35,795 nt of DNA from Nocardiopsis listeri. GTDB taxonomy: Bacteria; Actinomycetota; Actinomycetes; Streptosporangiales; Streptosporangiaceae. A model generated the notes under the pieces. It ran no database searches. It saw only the letters and a list, made by a program, of their open reading frames with translations, and was not told the DNA's origin. Below are positions 1 to 7,639 of this stretch, piece after piece; the stretch's first letter is position 1; each line of letters opens with the position of its first letter. Made by a program: the position numbers and the translations under genes. Where the stretch lies: NCBI RefSeq assembly GCF_020741345.1, contig NZ_DYZD01000311.1:1-35795 (forward strand), in the 5' to 3' direction.

Positions 1-806
1 ACCCGCACCACGTTGGGTTGGGCCACGTCGCACACCCCCGCCTCGACGAACCGCTCGAACTCCTCGACGCCGCGCAGGTTCTCCCCCAGGGCGAAGGGCA
101 CCGCGGTGCGAGCCCGCAGGCGTTCGTGCGCGGCCAGGTCCTGGGCCGGCAACGGCTCCTCCACGAAGAGCGGATCGTGTTCGGCCAACCGGTCCAGGGC
201 CCGCACGGCGGTGGGCACGTCCCAACGCTGGTTGGCGTCCACCATCAGCGTCCGATCCGGGCCCAACACACCGCGCACCGCGCCGACCCGTTCGACGTCG
301 CGCGTCACCTCGGCCGATCCCACCTTGATCTTGGCTGCCCGATGCCCGGACCCGACCCAGGAACGCACCTGTTCGAGCAGGTCGGTGGAGTCGTAGTCGA
401 GATTGACCCCGCTGCCGTAGGCGGCGACCCGGTCGCGACGCCGACCGAGCAGGTCCACCAGCGACACCCCGGCCGCCTTGGCCTGGACATCCCACAGGGC
501 GATGTCCACCCCGGCCAGGGCCATCAGGGTCAACCCGGTGGTGCCCGCCTCGCGCAGGTGCCACCGCAACTCCTCCCACCGGCACGGGTGGGCGGACCCG
601 CCCACCACCACCGGCGCCAGGTCGGCGTTGACCAAAGACTCCACCGCCCCCGCCCCGATCAGCGGAGTCCAGGAGAACCCGGTGCCCACCACCCCGGCGT
701 CGGTGGCGACCCGCACCACCACGATGTCGTTGCGGTCCACACCGCCGTCCCAGGCCCGCCGTAGCGGCAGACGGAACGCGCGGGCCGCCACCTCGGTGAC
801 ACGCAC
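1..806 (-). CDS. Mandelate racemase/muconate lactonizing family enzyme (enolase superfamily), 3' end cut by window
   Basis: The minus-strand reading frame gives 268 residues of an enolase-superfamily enzyme before the window edge; the C-terminal part with the usual catalytic His is missing. The barrel catalytic motif KIKVG (K159, K161) is present. Three metal ligands are spaced as in mandelate racemase: D190 (VDANQRW), E216 (VEEP) and E242 (GEN). These enzymes abstract a proton alpha to a carboxylate. Members act as sugar-acid dehydratases (glucarate, galactarate) or as galactarolactone cycloisomerase. The start is GTG at 806, four bases after the stop of the KdgD-like gene, so the two are probably co-translated. 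Because KdgD uses the product of glucarate or galactarate dehydration, I infer an aldarate dehydratase or galactarolactone cycloisomerase, but substrate cannot be read from what is visible. Confidence 0.9.
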   Translation of the reverse strand, partial: MRVTEVAARAFRLPLRRAWDGGVDRNDIVVVRVATDAGVVGTGFSWTPLIGAGAVESLVNADLAPVVVGGSAHPCRWEELRWHLREAGTTGLTLMALAGVDIALWDVQAKAAGVSLVDLLGRRRDRVAAYGSGVNLDYDSTDLLEQVRSWVGSGHRAAKIKVGSAEVTRDVERVGAVRGVLGPDRTLMVDANQRWDVPTAVRALDRLAEHDPLFVEEPLPAQDLAAHERLRARTAVPFALGENLRGVEEFERFVEAGVCDVAQPNVVR

Positions 807-810
807 TCGC

Positions 811-1716
811 TCAGCCCTTCTCGACCAGGGACAGGCCGGTCTCGATCAAAGCCGACAGCTCGGCCTCCTCCTTCGAGGTCAGGTCGACGAAGGGGGCGCG
901 CACCGCGCCCGCCCGCACCCCGCGCAGCCGGGCCCCGGCCTTGACCAGCGACACCGCGTACCCCGGGGAACGATCGCGCAGCCGCACCAGCGGGTCGTAG
1001 AACTGGCTCACCAATCGCCCGGCGAGCGGGTCGGCGGAGTGGAAGGCCTTGTAGAAGGTGTCGGCCACCTCCGGGACGAACGCGAAGGCCGCCGAGGAGT
1101 ACAGGGGCACACCCACCCCGGAGTAGGCCGCCACGGTCAACTCCGCGGTCGGCAACCCGTTGAAGAACGTGAAGTCCGCACCGCGCACAGAGCGCACCGC
1201 CAACACGATCTGATGCATGTTCCCCAGATCACCGACACCGTCCTTGATGCCCACCACCCGCGGTATGGCCGCCAGCTCGGCCGCCGAATCGGGGGAGAAC
1301 ACCATCGAGCCGCGCTGATAGACGATGATGGGGATCTCCACCGCCTCCGACACCGCCCTGACGTACTCCACCAGACCCCGCTGGGGCGCCGAGACCAGGT
1401 AGGGCGGCAACAACAAGATGCCGTCCGCGCCCGACGCCAGCGCGGTCCGCGCCTGCTCGATGGCGGTGCCCACGCTGCCGCCGGCACCGGCCACCACCGG
1501 GACGGCGCCGTCGACCACCTGGACCGTACGACGCACCACCGCGGCGTGCTCGTCCGCGGACAGGGCGTGGATCTCACCGGTGCCGCAGGCGGTGAACACC
1601 CCACCGGCCCCATGGGCCACACCCGAGGCCACGTGCTCGGCGAGCACCTCCTGGTTCACCGCTCCGGCGTCGTCGAAGGGTGTGAGGGGAAAGAACAGGA
1701 TCCCGTCGAAGTTCAT
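811..1716 (-). CDS. kdgD: 5-dehydro-4-deoxyglucarate dehydratase (KdgD-like, DapA/NAL aldolase superfamily)
   Basis: A 301-residue TIM-barrel protein of the dihydrodipicolinate synthase superfamily. The Schiff-base lysine is K158 in VVGIKDGVGD and the partner tyrosine is Y133 in IIVYQRGSM. The start FDGILFFPLTPFD and the segment FFNGLPTAELTVAAYSG are typical of KdgD (EC 4.2.1.41) rather than DapA. KdgD converts 5-dehydro-4-deoxyglucarate to 2-oxoglutarate semialdehyde, CO2 and water in the oxidative route for galacturonate and glucuronate. The ATG at 1716 has an AGGAG ribosome site eight bases upstream. It lies 55 bases after the epimerase gene and four bases before the enolase-superfamily gene. 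With the divergent pectate lyase this points to use of pectin-derived uronates. The dehydratase assignment is by motif memory; a related aldolase specificity is possible. Confidence 0.82.
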   Translation of the reverse strand: MNFDGILFFPLTPFDDAGAVNQEVLAEHVASGVAHGAGGVFTACGTGEIHALSADEHAAVVRRTVQVVDGAVPVVAGAGGSVGTAIEQARTALASGADGILLLPPYLVSAPQRGLVEYVRAVSEAVEIPIIVYQRGSMVFSPDSAAELAAIPRVVGIKDGVGDLGNMHQIVLAVRSVRGADFTFFNGLPTAELTVAAYSGVGVPLYSSAAFAFVPEVADTFYKAFHSADPLAGRLVSQFYDPLVRLRDRSPGYAVSLVKAGARLRGVRAGAVRAPFVDLTSKEEAELSALIETGLSLVEKG

Positions 1717-1771
1717 GCGCGCTTCTCCTTGTCACGAGGGCGCCGCCCCTGGCGGCGGGGTCGGATGTGTT

Positions 1772-2671
1772 TCACAGGACGTACTGGACGTGGCGGCGGG
1801 CCATGGTCGCGATGACGTCGTCACCGTCGGCGGCCCAAACGTCGGCGTTGAACACCTCCCACTCGACGTCGCCCTCGTAACCGGCGGCGCGTACCGCCCG
1901 ATACAGGGAACGAACGTCGATGTGGCCATCGCCGACCATGCCCCGTCCCAACAGCGGGTCGGCGGGCAGGGGCAGGACCCAGTCGCACACCTGGAAGGAG
2001 GCGATGCGCCCACGCGGCCCCGCCCAGGCGATGTGCTCGTACACCGCCGGGTCCCACCACACGTGGTAGGTGTCCACCACCACGCCCACCTGTTCGGCGG
2101 GGAAGGGTTCCGCCCACTCCAGGGCCTGCCCCAGGGTGGACAGCACCGCGCGGTCGGCGCAGAACATCGGATGCAGGGGCTCCAACCCCAGCCGCACACC
2201 GCGTTCGGCGGCGTAGGGCGCCAGCACCCGCAGGGCCTCGGCCACCCGTTCCCGGGCGCCGGCCAGGTCGCGGTCGCCTTCGGGGAGACCGCCCACCACC
2301 ATGACCAGGACGGGGGCACCCAGTTCGGCGGCCTCGTCCAGCGCTCGACGGTTGTCGTCCAGCGCCGCCGCGGGGTCGGGATCGGTGAGGAACCCGCCCC
2401 GGCAGTAGGTGGACACCCGCAGACCCGAGTCGCGCAGCAGACGCGCGGACGCCGCGAGCCCGGCCTCGGCGACCTGTTCGCGCCAGGGGCCGATGGCGGG
2501 CACGCCGGCGCGCAGGCAGCCGTCCACCGCCTGACGCAGGCTCCAGTACTTGGTGGTGGCCTGGTTGAGGGAGAGCCGCGACAGGACCGCGTCGCCCGGG
2601 GCCGGGGTGGGCACCGCGGCCTTGAGCCCGGAGGGCACGTCCACGTCGGTGGCCTGGGGGACGATGGTCAT
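1772..2671 (-). CDS. Sugar phosphate isomerase/epimerase-like TIM barrel (xylose isomerase-like, AP endonuclease 2 fold)
   Basis: A 299-residue protein of the xylose isomerase-like barrel family. Likely metal ligands are E164 (LGLEPLHP), D200 with H203 (VDTYHVWWD), Q227 (ASFQVCDW) and E272 (VEWEVF); GDGHID at 248-252 is a usual substrate-side motif. Members isomerise or epimerise sugars and keto-sugars or cleave related rings; the substrate is not predictable. Its ATG overlaps the stop of the DUF993 gene in an ATGA (2668-2671), which indicates translational coupling. With the oxidoreductase upstream it may handle a keto-sugar made by that enzyme; this is inference. Confidence 0.85.
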   Translation of the reverse strand: MTIVPQATDVDVPSGLKAAVPTPAPGDAVLSRLSLNQATTKYWSLRQAVDGCLRAGVPAIGPWREQVAEAGLAASARLLRDSGLRVSTYCRGGFLTDPDPAAALDDNRRALDEAAELGAPVLVMVVGGLPEGDRDLAGARERVAEALRVLAPYAAERGVRLGLEPLHPMFCADRAVLSTLGQALEWAEPFPAEQVGVVVDTYHVWWDPAVYEHIAWAGPRGRIASFQVCDWVLPLPADPLLGRGMVGDGHIDVRSLYRAVRAAGYEGDVEWEVFNADVWAADGDDVIATMARRHVQYVL

Positions 2672-3828
2672 CGGTCCACCCCCGAAACGCGCAGCAGCGA
2701 ACCCATGCGCTCCATCGCCAGGTCGGGGTCGTTGAGCGCCCCGGCCCGATCCGCCAGGCGCAGGATCTGCGCCAGGTGGGGCAGCGAACGCGCGCTGTGC
2801 AGCCCACCCACCATGTGGAAGCCCTTCTGGTGGCCGTTGAGCCAGGCCAGGAAGGTGATCCCGGTCTTGTAGTAGAAGGTGGGCGCGGAGAACAGGTGCC
2901 GGGCCAGGGGCACGGTGGCGTCCATCAGCTCTCGGTAGCGGGCCGTGTCGCCGCCGTCCAGCGCCGCCAGGGCACGGCCGGCCACCGGGGCGATGGCGGC
3001 GAAGACACCCAGCAGGGCGTCGGAGTGACCGTGCTCGTCGCCCTGGATCAGCTCGGGGTAGTGGAAGTCGTCGCCGGTGTACAGGCGCACCCCTTCGGGG
3101 AGCAGCCGGCGCAGGCGCACCTCCAGGTCGGCGTCGAGCAGGGACACCTTGATGCCCTCCACGCTCGCGGCGTGGTCGGCGATCAGCTCGGCCACCGGTT
3201 CGATCGCCTCGGCCGGATCGCGGTACCCCCAGTAGCCGGCCAGGGCCGGGTCGAAGGCCTCACCGAGCCAGTGCAGGATCACCGGACGCTCGGCCCGCTC
3301 CAACAGTGAGGCGTAGACCTTGGTGTAGTCGTCGGGAGCCTGGGCCACCGCGGCCAGTGCGCGCGAGGCCATCAGCACGGGAGCGGCCCCGGCGTCCTGG
3401 ACGGTGTCGAGTTGTTCGACATACGCCTGGACAACGCTTTCCAAAGACCGTCGAGAAGGCCCCGGTTGGTCGGTGCCCACCCCGCAGGCCAGGGCGGCTC
3501 CGCGACCGGCGGCCTCGGCGCCCGAGCGACGGATCAACTCGGCGGTGGCGGGCCAGTCCAGTCCCATGCCGCGCTGGGCGGTGTCCATCGCGTCGGCCAC
3601 GCCCAGGCCCTGGTCCCACAGGTGGTGTCGAAAGGCCAGGGTGGCGTCCCAGTCCAGACGGGCCGGCTCTCCGGGCGCGTTGACGGCGGTGGGGTCGGCG
3701 ACCACATGGGCGGCGGCGTAGGCCACACGGGTACGCGCGGGGGACAGGGCAGTGGTCTCGGCGCGGGGGCCGGTGGGGGTGAAGGGGGCGGTGCCGCCTT
3801 CGGGGGAGGGCAGCATCAGTTCGGTCAT
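2668..3828 (-). CDS. DUF993 family protein (DapA-like TIM barrel)
   Basis: A 386-residue protein that I recognise as DUF993, a family usually described as dihydrodipicolinate synthase-like but without a settled reaction. Conserved-looking segments are VILHWLGEAFDP (about 183-194), EGIKVSLLD with K227 as candidate Schiff-base lysine, YTGDDFHYPELI (about 250-261), and FYYKTGITFLAWLNGHQ near the C-terminus. The start chosen is ATG at 3828, which overlaps the stop of the Gfo/Idh gene by four bases; an upstream in-frame extension to 4026 would run antiparallel across the translated region of that gene and is rejected. It sits between an oxidoreductase and a sugar epimerase, both overlapping it by four bases, so a sugar-acid aldolase or dehydratase role is a reasonable inference. 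Confidence 0.85.
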   Translation of the reverse strand: MTELMLPSPEGGTAPFTPTGPRAETTALSPARTRVAYAAAHVVADPTAVNAPGEPARLDWDATLAFRHHLWDQGLGVADAMDTAQRGMGLDWPATAELIRRSGAEAAGRGAALACGVGTDQPGPSRRSLESVVQAYVEQLDTVQDAGAAPVLMASRALAAVAQAPDDYTKVYASLLERAERPVILHWLGEAFDPALAGYWGYRDPAEAIEPVAELIADHAASVEGIKVSLLDADLEVRLRRLLPEGVRLYTGDDFHYPELIQGDEHGHSDALLGVFAAIAPVAGRALAALDGGDTARYRELMDATVPLARHLFSAPTFYYKTGITFLAWLNGHQKGFHMVGGLHSARSLPHLAQILRLADRAGALNDPDLAMERMGSLLRVSGVDR

Positions 3829-4979
3829 CGGGTCGTCACCTCGCTCAGCTCGACGGTGCGCCCGGTACGGGCCGAGTCCAGCCCCGCCTCGGCCATCTGG
3901 ATGCCGCGCGCCCCGGAGAGCAGGTCGTGGGGGAAGTCGGTGCCCAGAACCACGTGTGCCAGGAAGGCCTCCCACTGGGCCCGGAAACCGTTGGGGAAGT
4001 CGGTGTTGTCGGGGACCCGCTCCCACTGGTCGCGGTAGCCTCCCGCGTCGACGGCGTCGGGGTCCCAGGTCGCCTTGGGGGTGGTGGAACGGTGCTGGAC
4101 GCGGCAGTGGCGCAGACCCGCCACTGCACTGCCGTGGGTGCCGTCCACCTGGAACTCCACCAGCTCGTCACGGTCCACCCGCACGCTCCAGGAGGAGTTG
4201 ATCTGGGCGATGGTGCCGTCGGTGAGTTCGAAGATGCCGTAGGCGGCGTCGTCGGCGGTGGCCTCGTAGGCCCGGCCCTGCTCGTCCCAGCGACGGGGGA
4301 TGTGGGTGGCGGTGCGGGCGGTGACGGTGCGCACCGGGGAGAACAGGTGCTCCAGGACGTAGTGCCAGTGCGGGAACATGTCCAGTACGATGCCGCCTCC
4401 CTCCTCGGCCCGGTAGTTCCAGCTGGGCCGCTGTCCGGGCTGCCAGTCGCCCTCGAAGACCCAGTAACCGAACTCGCCGCGGATGGAAAGAATCTTTCCG
4501 AAGAAACCGCTGTCCACGAGCCTGCGGAGCTTGAGCAGGCCGGGCAGGAAGAGCTTGTCCTGGACCACGCCGTTGCGCACCCCCGCCTGCTCGGCGAGCT
4601 TGGCCAGCTCCAGGGAGGCCTCCAGGGTGTCGGCGGTGGGCTTTTCGACGTAGACGTGCTTGCCCGCGGCGATGGCCGAACGCACCGCCGCCTCACGCGC
4701 GTGGGTGATCTGGGCGTCGAAGTAGATCGAGACGCCGTCGTCGGCCAGCACCGCGTCCAGGTCGGTGGACCAGCGTTCGATGTCGTGTCGCCGGGCGATC
4801 TCGCGCAGCTTCTGCTCGGAACGTCCCACCAGCACCGGTTCGGGGATGACCCGGGTGCCGTCGGGCAGCTCCAGGCCACCGGCGTCGCGGATCGCCAGGA
4901 CCGAACGGGTCAGGTGCTGCCGATAGCCCATTCGACCGGTGACGCCGTTCATCGCGACGCCCAGCACGTGGTCTGCCAT
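3825..4979 (-). CDS. Gfo/Idh/MocA family oxidoreductase
   Basis: A 384-residue NAD(P)-dependent oxidoreductase. The N-terminal Rossmann fold has MNGVTGRMGYRQHL (10-23) in place of a plain GxGxxG. The family EKP motif is at E112-K113-P114 (YVEKPTAD), with K113 the expected catalytic lysine. The second domain begins near FGYWVFEGDW and includes LDMFPHWHYVLEH, probably at the active site. The family oxidises sugars, cyclitols or their acids. It is the first gene of the minus-strand operon, with ATG at 4979 preceded by GAGAGGTGG. A LacI-type operator lies 22-34 bases upstream of the start. Substrate is not predictable; a uronate or derived keto-sugar would fit the neighbours. Confidence 0.9.
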   Translation of the reverse strand: MADHVLGVAMNGVTGRMGYRQHLTRSVLAIRDAGGLELPDGTRVIPEPVLVGRSEQKLREIARRHDIERWSTDLDAVLADDGVSIYFDAQITHAREAAVRSAIAAGKHVYVEKPTADTLEASLELAKLAEQAGVRNGVVQDKLFLPGLLKLRRLVDSGFFGKILSIRGEFGYWVFEGDWQPGQRPSWNYRAEEGGGIVLDMFPHWHYVLEHLFSPVRTVTARTATHIPRRWDEQGRAYEATADDAAYGIFELTDGTIAQINSSWSVRVDRDELVEFQVDGTHGSAVAGLRHCRVQHRSTTPKATWDPDAVDAGGYRDQWERVPDNTDFPNGFRAQWEAFLAHVVLGTDFPHDLLSGARGIQMAEAGLDSARTGRTVELSEVTTR

Positions 4980-5000
4980 GGGTTGTTACCACCTCTCTTT

Positions 5001-5021
5001 GAAAGCGCTTTCCAAAGCGTA
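5001..5021 (-). promoter_or_regulatory. LacI-family operator and possible -10 element of the catabolic operon
   Basis: Bases 5001-5012 are the perfect palindrome GAAAGCGCTTTC. Read on the minus strand, 5013-5001 is GGAAAGCGCTTTC, one of three copies of GGMAAGCGYTTKC in the intergenic region. The central CG and flanking half-sites are typical of LacI/GalR-family repressors. A possible minus-strand -10, TACGCT at 5021-5016, would place the transcript start inside the operator, consistent with repression. No good -35 is visible and the repressor gene is not in the window. Confidence 0.65.
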
Positions 5022-5170
5022 CGGCAAACACGACGATCACACCAGACCCACCCCGAGCGGGGGAGGGTCCACCGATCCGCCGACGGGCGACCGCACGAGC
5101 GGCCGGAACGCACCCCACGCGACATCCCACGAGCAGCACCTCTACGGGGTGGGGCGGGAGATGTCGGCGA

Positions 5171-5183
5171 GCAAACGCTTGCC
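5171..5183 (-). promoter_or_regulatory. Second LacI-type operator copy in the shared intergenic region
   Basis: The minus strand here reads GGCAAGCGTTTGC, matching the 13-base consensus shared with 5001-5013 and 5362-5374. It lies midway between the divergent genes, about 160-190 bases from each of the other two copies, a layout that would allow DNA looping. Looping is inference. Confidence 0.55.
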
Positions 5184-5323
5184 AATAATCTCCGAGTGTG
5201 ATCGACCCTCCACGAATGTGCGCATGCTGGGGGCGCGTGGAAACATCACCCTGACGAACCCGCTTCGACCTGCCATGACATGAGGAAAGAGCGGTCGCGA
5301 GCGAATCTTTCACGTTGCCGGCA

Positions 5324-5352
5324 TTGACTTGACTGTAATGGGATCGTAGCTT
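5324..5352 (+). promoter_or_regulatory. Predicted promoter of the pectate lyase gene
   Basis: TTGACT (5324-5329) and TAGCTT (5347-5352) are separated by 17 bases, the usual spacing for a housekeeping sigma factor. The start of transcription would fall near 5359, immediately before the operator at 5362-5374, leaving a leader of about 140 bases. Confidence 0.55.
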
Positions 5353-5361
5353 CTTGTGCAC

Positions 5362-5374
5362 GGAAAGCGTTTGC
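5362..5374 (+). promoter_or_regulatory. LacI-type operator just downstream of the pectate lyase promoter
   Basis: The sequence GGAAAGCGTTTGC is the third copy of the consensus GGMAAGCGYTTKC. Its position directly after the predicted transcript start is the classic place for a repressor block. It ties the pectate lyase to the divergent uronate genes. Confidence 0.65.
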
Positions 5375-5497
5375 ACGAATACGGGGCACACTCCCGTTCG
5401 GCGCACGGGCCCACTCCCGAGACGCCATCGACCGCACACCGTTTCCGTTCAGGGGCGTCCCGCGCTTCCCACCCCCCGATTCCGAAGGAAACCCATC

Positions 5498-6493
5498 ATG
5501 CGATCCGTGACCGACAAACCCCGCACCCCCATACGCACCGTCCTGCTGGCCACCAGCGCGGCCGGGGCGCTCGCGCTCGGCCTGCTCGCCGTCACCGACG
5601 ACCCCGGCTCCACCGTCCACGCCGACCTGGTCAACGCCGCCCAGGAGGCCCCTTCCGGATGGGCCGGTGAGAACGGCGGCACCACCGGCGGTGAGGGCGG
5701 CGACGTCGTCACCGTCTCCGACGCCGACGGGCTGCTCTCGGCCCTGTCGAACTCCGGTCCCCAGGTCGTCCAGATCGATGGCTCCATCGAGCTGTCCGGC
5801 ATGAACGACGTGCCCGCCGACACCACCGTCATCGGACTGGACGGCGCCCAGATCACCGGCGGTGGCCTGGACGTGGACGGTGTGTCCAACGTGATCATCC
5901 GTAACATCGCCTTCTCCGGCTGGGACGACGACGCCGTCAACGTCCAGGAGGGCAGCACCAACGTGTGGATCGATCACAACAGCTTCACCAACGGCTACGA
6001 CGGTGCCGTGGACGTCAAGCGTGAGTCGGACTTCGTGACCATCTCCTGGAACCACTTCTTCGACCACGACAAGACGTCCCTGGTCGGGCACTCCGACGAC
6101 CACACCGAAGACATCGGGCACCTGCGGGTGACCTACCACCACAACTACTTCGACGGCACCGACACCCGTCATCCCCGGGTGCGCTTCGGCAACCCGGTGC
6201 ACGTGTACAACAACTACTACCGCGACAACGACGAGTACGGCGTGGCCTCCACCATGGGTGGCGGCGTGCTCGTTGAGGGCAACTACTTCGAGGACGTGGA
6301 CAACCCCACCCACACCGGTTACGCCGATTCCGACGTCGGTGCCGTGGAGGAGAGCGGCAACGTCTTCGACGGCTCCGGCGAGCCCGAGACCGGAGGTGGG
6401 ACCGTGGAGTCGGTCCCCTACTCCTACAGCCTGGACCCGGCCGAGGACGTGCCCTCCATCGTCGGCGAGGGTGCCGGCCCCGGCAACCTGTGA
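5498..6493 (+). CDS. Secreted pectate lyase, polysaccharide lyase family 1
   Basis: A 331-residue secreted enzyme that cleaves polygalacturonate by beta-elimination. Residues 1 to about 40 form a signal peptide with arginines at 2, 9 and 13 and a hydrophobic core (VLLATSAAGALALGLLAV). The rest is a parallel beta-helix with the family signatures NVWIDHNSF (155-163, containing WIDH), VTISWNHFFDHDK (180-192) and RHPRVRFG (224-231), which holds the catalytic arginine. Acidic residues D168 and D172 in GYDGAVDVK are likely calcium ligands. The start is ATG at 5498 with GAAGGAA about eight bases upstream; the frame runs in from 5354 but the upstream part crosses the promoter. It has its own promoter and a LacI-type operator, and is followed by a strong hairpin. 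Its oligo-uronide products would feed the divergent operon. Confidence 0.95.
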   Translation: MRSVTDKPRTPIRTVLLATSAAGALALGLLAVTDDPGSTVHADLVNAAQEAPSGWAGENGGTTGGEGGDVVTVSDADGLLSALSNSGPQVVQIDGSIELSGMNDVPADTTVIGLDGAQITGGGLDVDGVSNVIIRNIAFSGWDDDAVNVQEGSTNVWIDHNSFTNGYDGAVDVKRESDFVTISWNHFFDHDKTSLVGHSDDHTEDIGHLRVTYHHNYFDGTDTRHPRVRFGNPVHVYNNYYRDNDEYGVASTMGGGVLVEGNYFEDVDNPTHTGYADSDVGAVEESGNVFDGSGEPETGGGTVESVPYSYSLDPAEDVPSIVGEGAGPGNL

Positions 6494-6511
6494 CCCGCGG
6501 GTAAGCCCCTG

Positions 6512-6560
6512 AGGGCCGTCGTCCCACCCCGGAGTTCAAGGTCGGTGGGGCGGCGGCCCT
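6512..6560. terminator. Bidirectional terminator between pectate lyase and exonuclease genes
   Basis: Arms 6512-6528 and 6544-6560 pair over 17 bases with only two G-T wobbles. The hairpin lies between two convergent genes and can serve both. No T run is present, as is usual in high-GC actinobacteria. Confidence 0.7.
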
Positions 6561-6603
6561 TGCGATGTGCGCTTCGAGCAGGTGGGCCGGCGCCCGGTGC
6601 GTC

Positions 6604-7572
6604 TCAGGCCGAGGCCATGCCCAGACGGGCCATCAGCTCCGAGCCGGTGATGATGTCGATGCGCTGGCCCTTGGCGATGTAGGTCTCCGCCTGACGGTGC
6701 TTGGAGGTCTTGCCTCCGTGGTCGCTGTCACCGACCACCAGCACGTCGGTCTTCTTGGTGACGTTCTTGGCGGGGTGTCCACCGGCCTCGGCGATGCGCT
6801 TCCACACCTCGGGCTTGTCCATGCCGTGCAGGTCACCGGACACGCACACCGTGCGCCCGAACAGCGGGCCGGCCGGGTCGGCGTCGGGGGAGGGCTCGGG
6901 CAGCGGGGACTGCGCGGCCCGCTGCCAACGACCGAACCGGTCCTCGGTGGACGCCGCGCGCACCGTCGCCGGGGCGATGGGTGCGGGCAACGGGGTGGCG
7001 GCGACCGCTTCGGCCCGGCGCAACGGCATCCGAGAGGCCCGTGCCAGTTCCGGCAGTGAGGTGGTGCCGTAGTTGCGCATGGCGGCGATCATGATGTGGG
7101 CGGCCGCCTCGGCGTCGGCGTCGGCCTGGTGGTGCCGGGTGATCTCGTGGCCGATGTGCGCGCACACCGTGGGCAGACGGTGGTCGGGCAACTCCCAGGT
7201 GCGTCGGGACAGGGCCAGGGTGCAGGCGTAGTCCAGGGCGGGAAGCTCCTGGCCGGTGTGGGAGCAGGCCTGACGCAGCGCACCCATGTCGAAGGCGGCG
7301 TTGTGCGCCACCAGTGCCCCGCCTTGGGCGAACTCCAGGATCCGGTCGCGCACGCTGTGCCAGGTGGGCGCCCCGACCACGTCCGCGGCGGTGATGCCGT
7401 GCACCGCGGTGTTGTGCCGGGAGAAGTACGAGACCTGCTCCGGTGGGCGGATCAGGGTGCTGTAGCGGTCCACGACCCGGCCCTGGTCGACGCGCACCAG
7501 ACCCACCGCGCAGACACTGCCGCGGTCGGCGTTGGCGGTCTCGAAGTCGATCGCGGTCCAGGTGTGGGTCAC
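6604..7572 (-). CDS. DnaQ-like 3'-5' exonuclease with C-terminal BRCT domain
   Basis: A 322-residue protein with an N-terminal DEDDh exonuclease domain: DFETAN (D9, E11), HNAAFDMGAL with the second Asp, and HHQADADAEA with the final His and Asp. After a proline- and alanine-rich linker (about 190-235), the C-terminal part from GPLFGRTVCVSGDLHG is a BRCT domain like that at the end of DNA ligase LigA, including KKTDVLVVGD. This arrangement is common in actinobacterial repair-associated exonucleases. The start is GTG at 7572 with GAAGGAGG eight bases upstream; longer in-frame starts at 7608 or 7737 lack such a site and the latter runs into the kinase gene. It is downstream of the kinase gene with a 67-base gap. 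Role: trimming or proofreading of DNA ends, inferred from fold. Confidence 0.88.
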   Translation of the reverse strand: MTHTWTAIDFETANADRGSVCAVGLVRVDQGRVVDRYSTLIRPPEQVSYFSRHNTAVHGITAADVVGAPTWHSVRDRILEFAQGGALVAHNAAFDMGALRQACSHTGQELPALDYACTLALSRRTWELPDHRLPTVCAHIGHEITRHHQADADAEAAAHIMIAAMRNYGTTSLPELARASRMPLRRAEAVAATPLPAPIAPATVRAASTEDRFGRWQRAAQSPLPEPSPDADPAGPLFGRTVCVSGDLHGMDKPEVWKRIAEAGGHPAKNVTKKTDVLVVGDSDHGGKTSKHRQAETYIAKGQRIDIITGSELMARLGMASA

Positions 7573-7639
7573 CCCGGCCCCTCCTTCTGCGCTCAGGGAC
7601 GAACGCATCGAGGGTACCGCCGCACGCCCACCGCCGTGG

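Noticed and set aside
3834-4026. Extended N-terminus of the DUF993 protein from 4026
   Set aside because: It would overlap about 200 bases of the Gfo/Idh coding region; ATG 3828 with a four-base overlap fits operon practice.
5246-6313. Minus-strand frame of 355 residues antisense to the pectate lyase
   Set aside because: It is a low-complexity Val/Gly/His translation that mirrors the codons of a clear pectate lyase and has no ribosome site or family motif.
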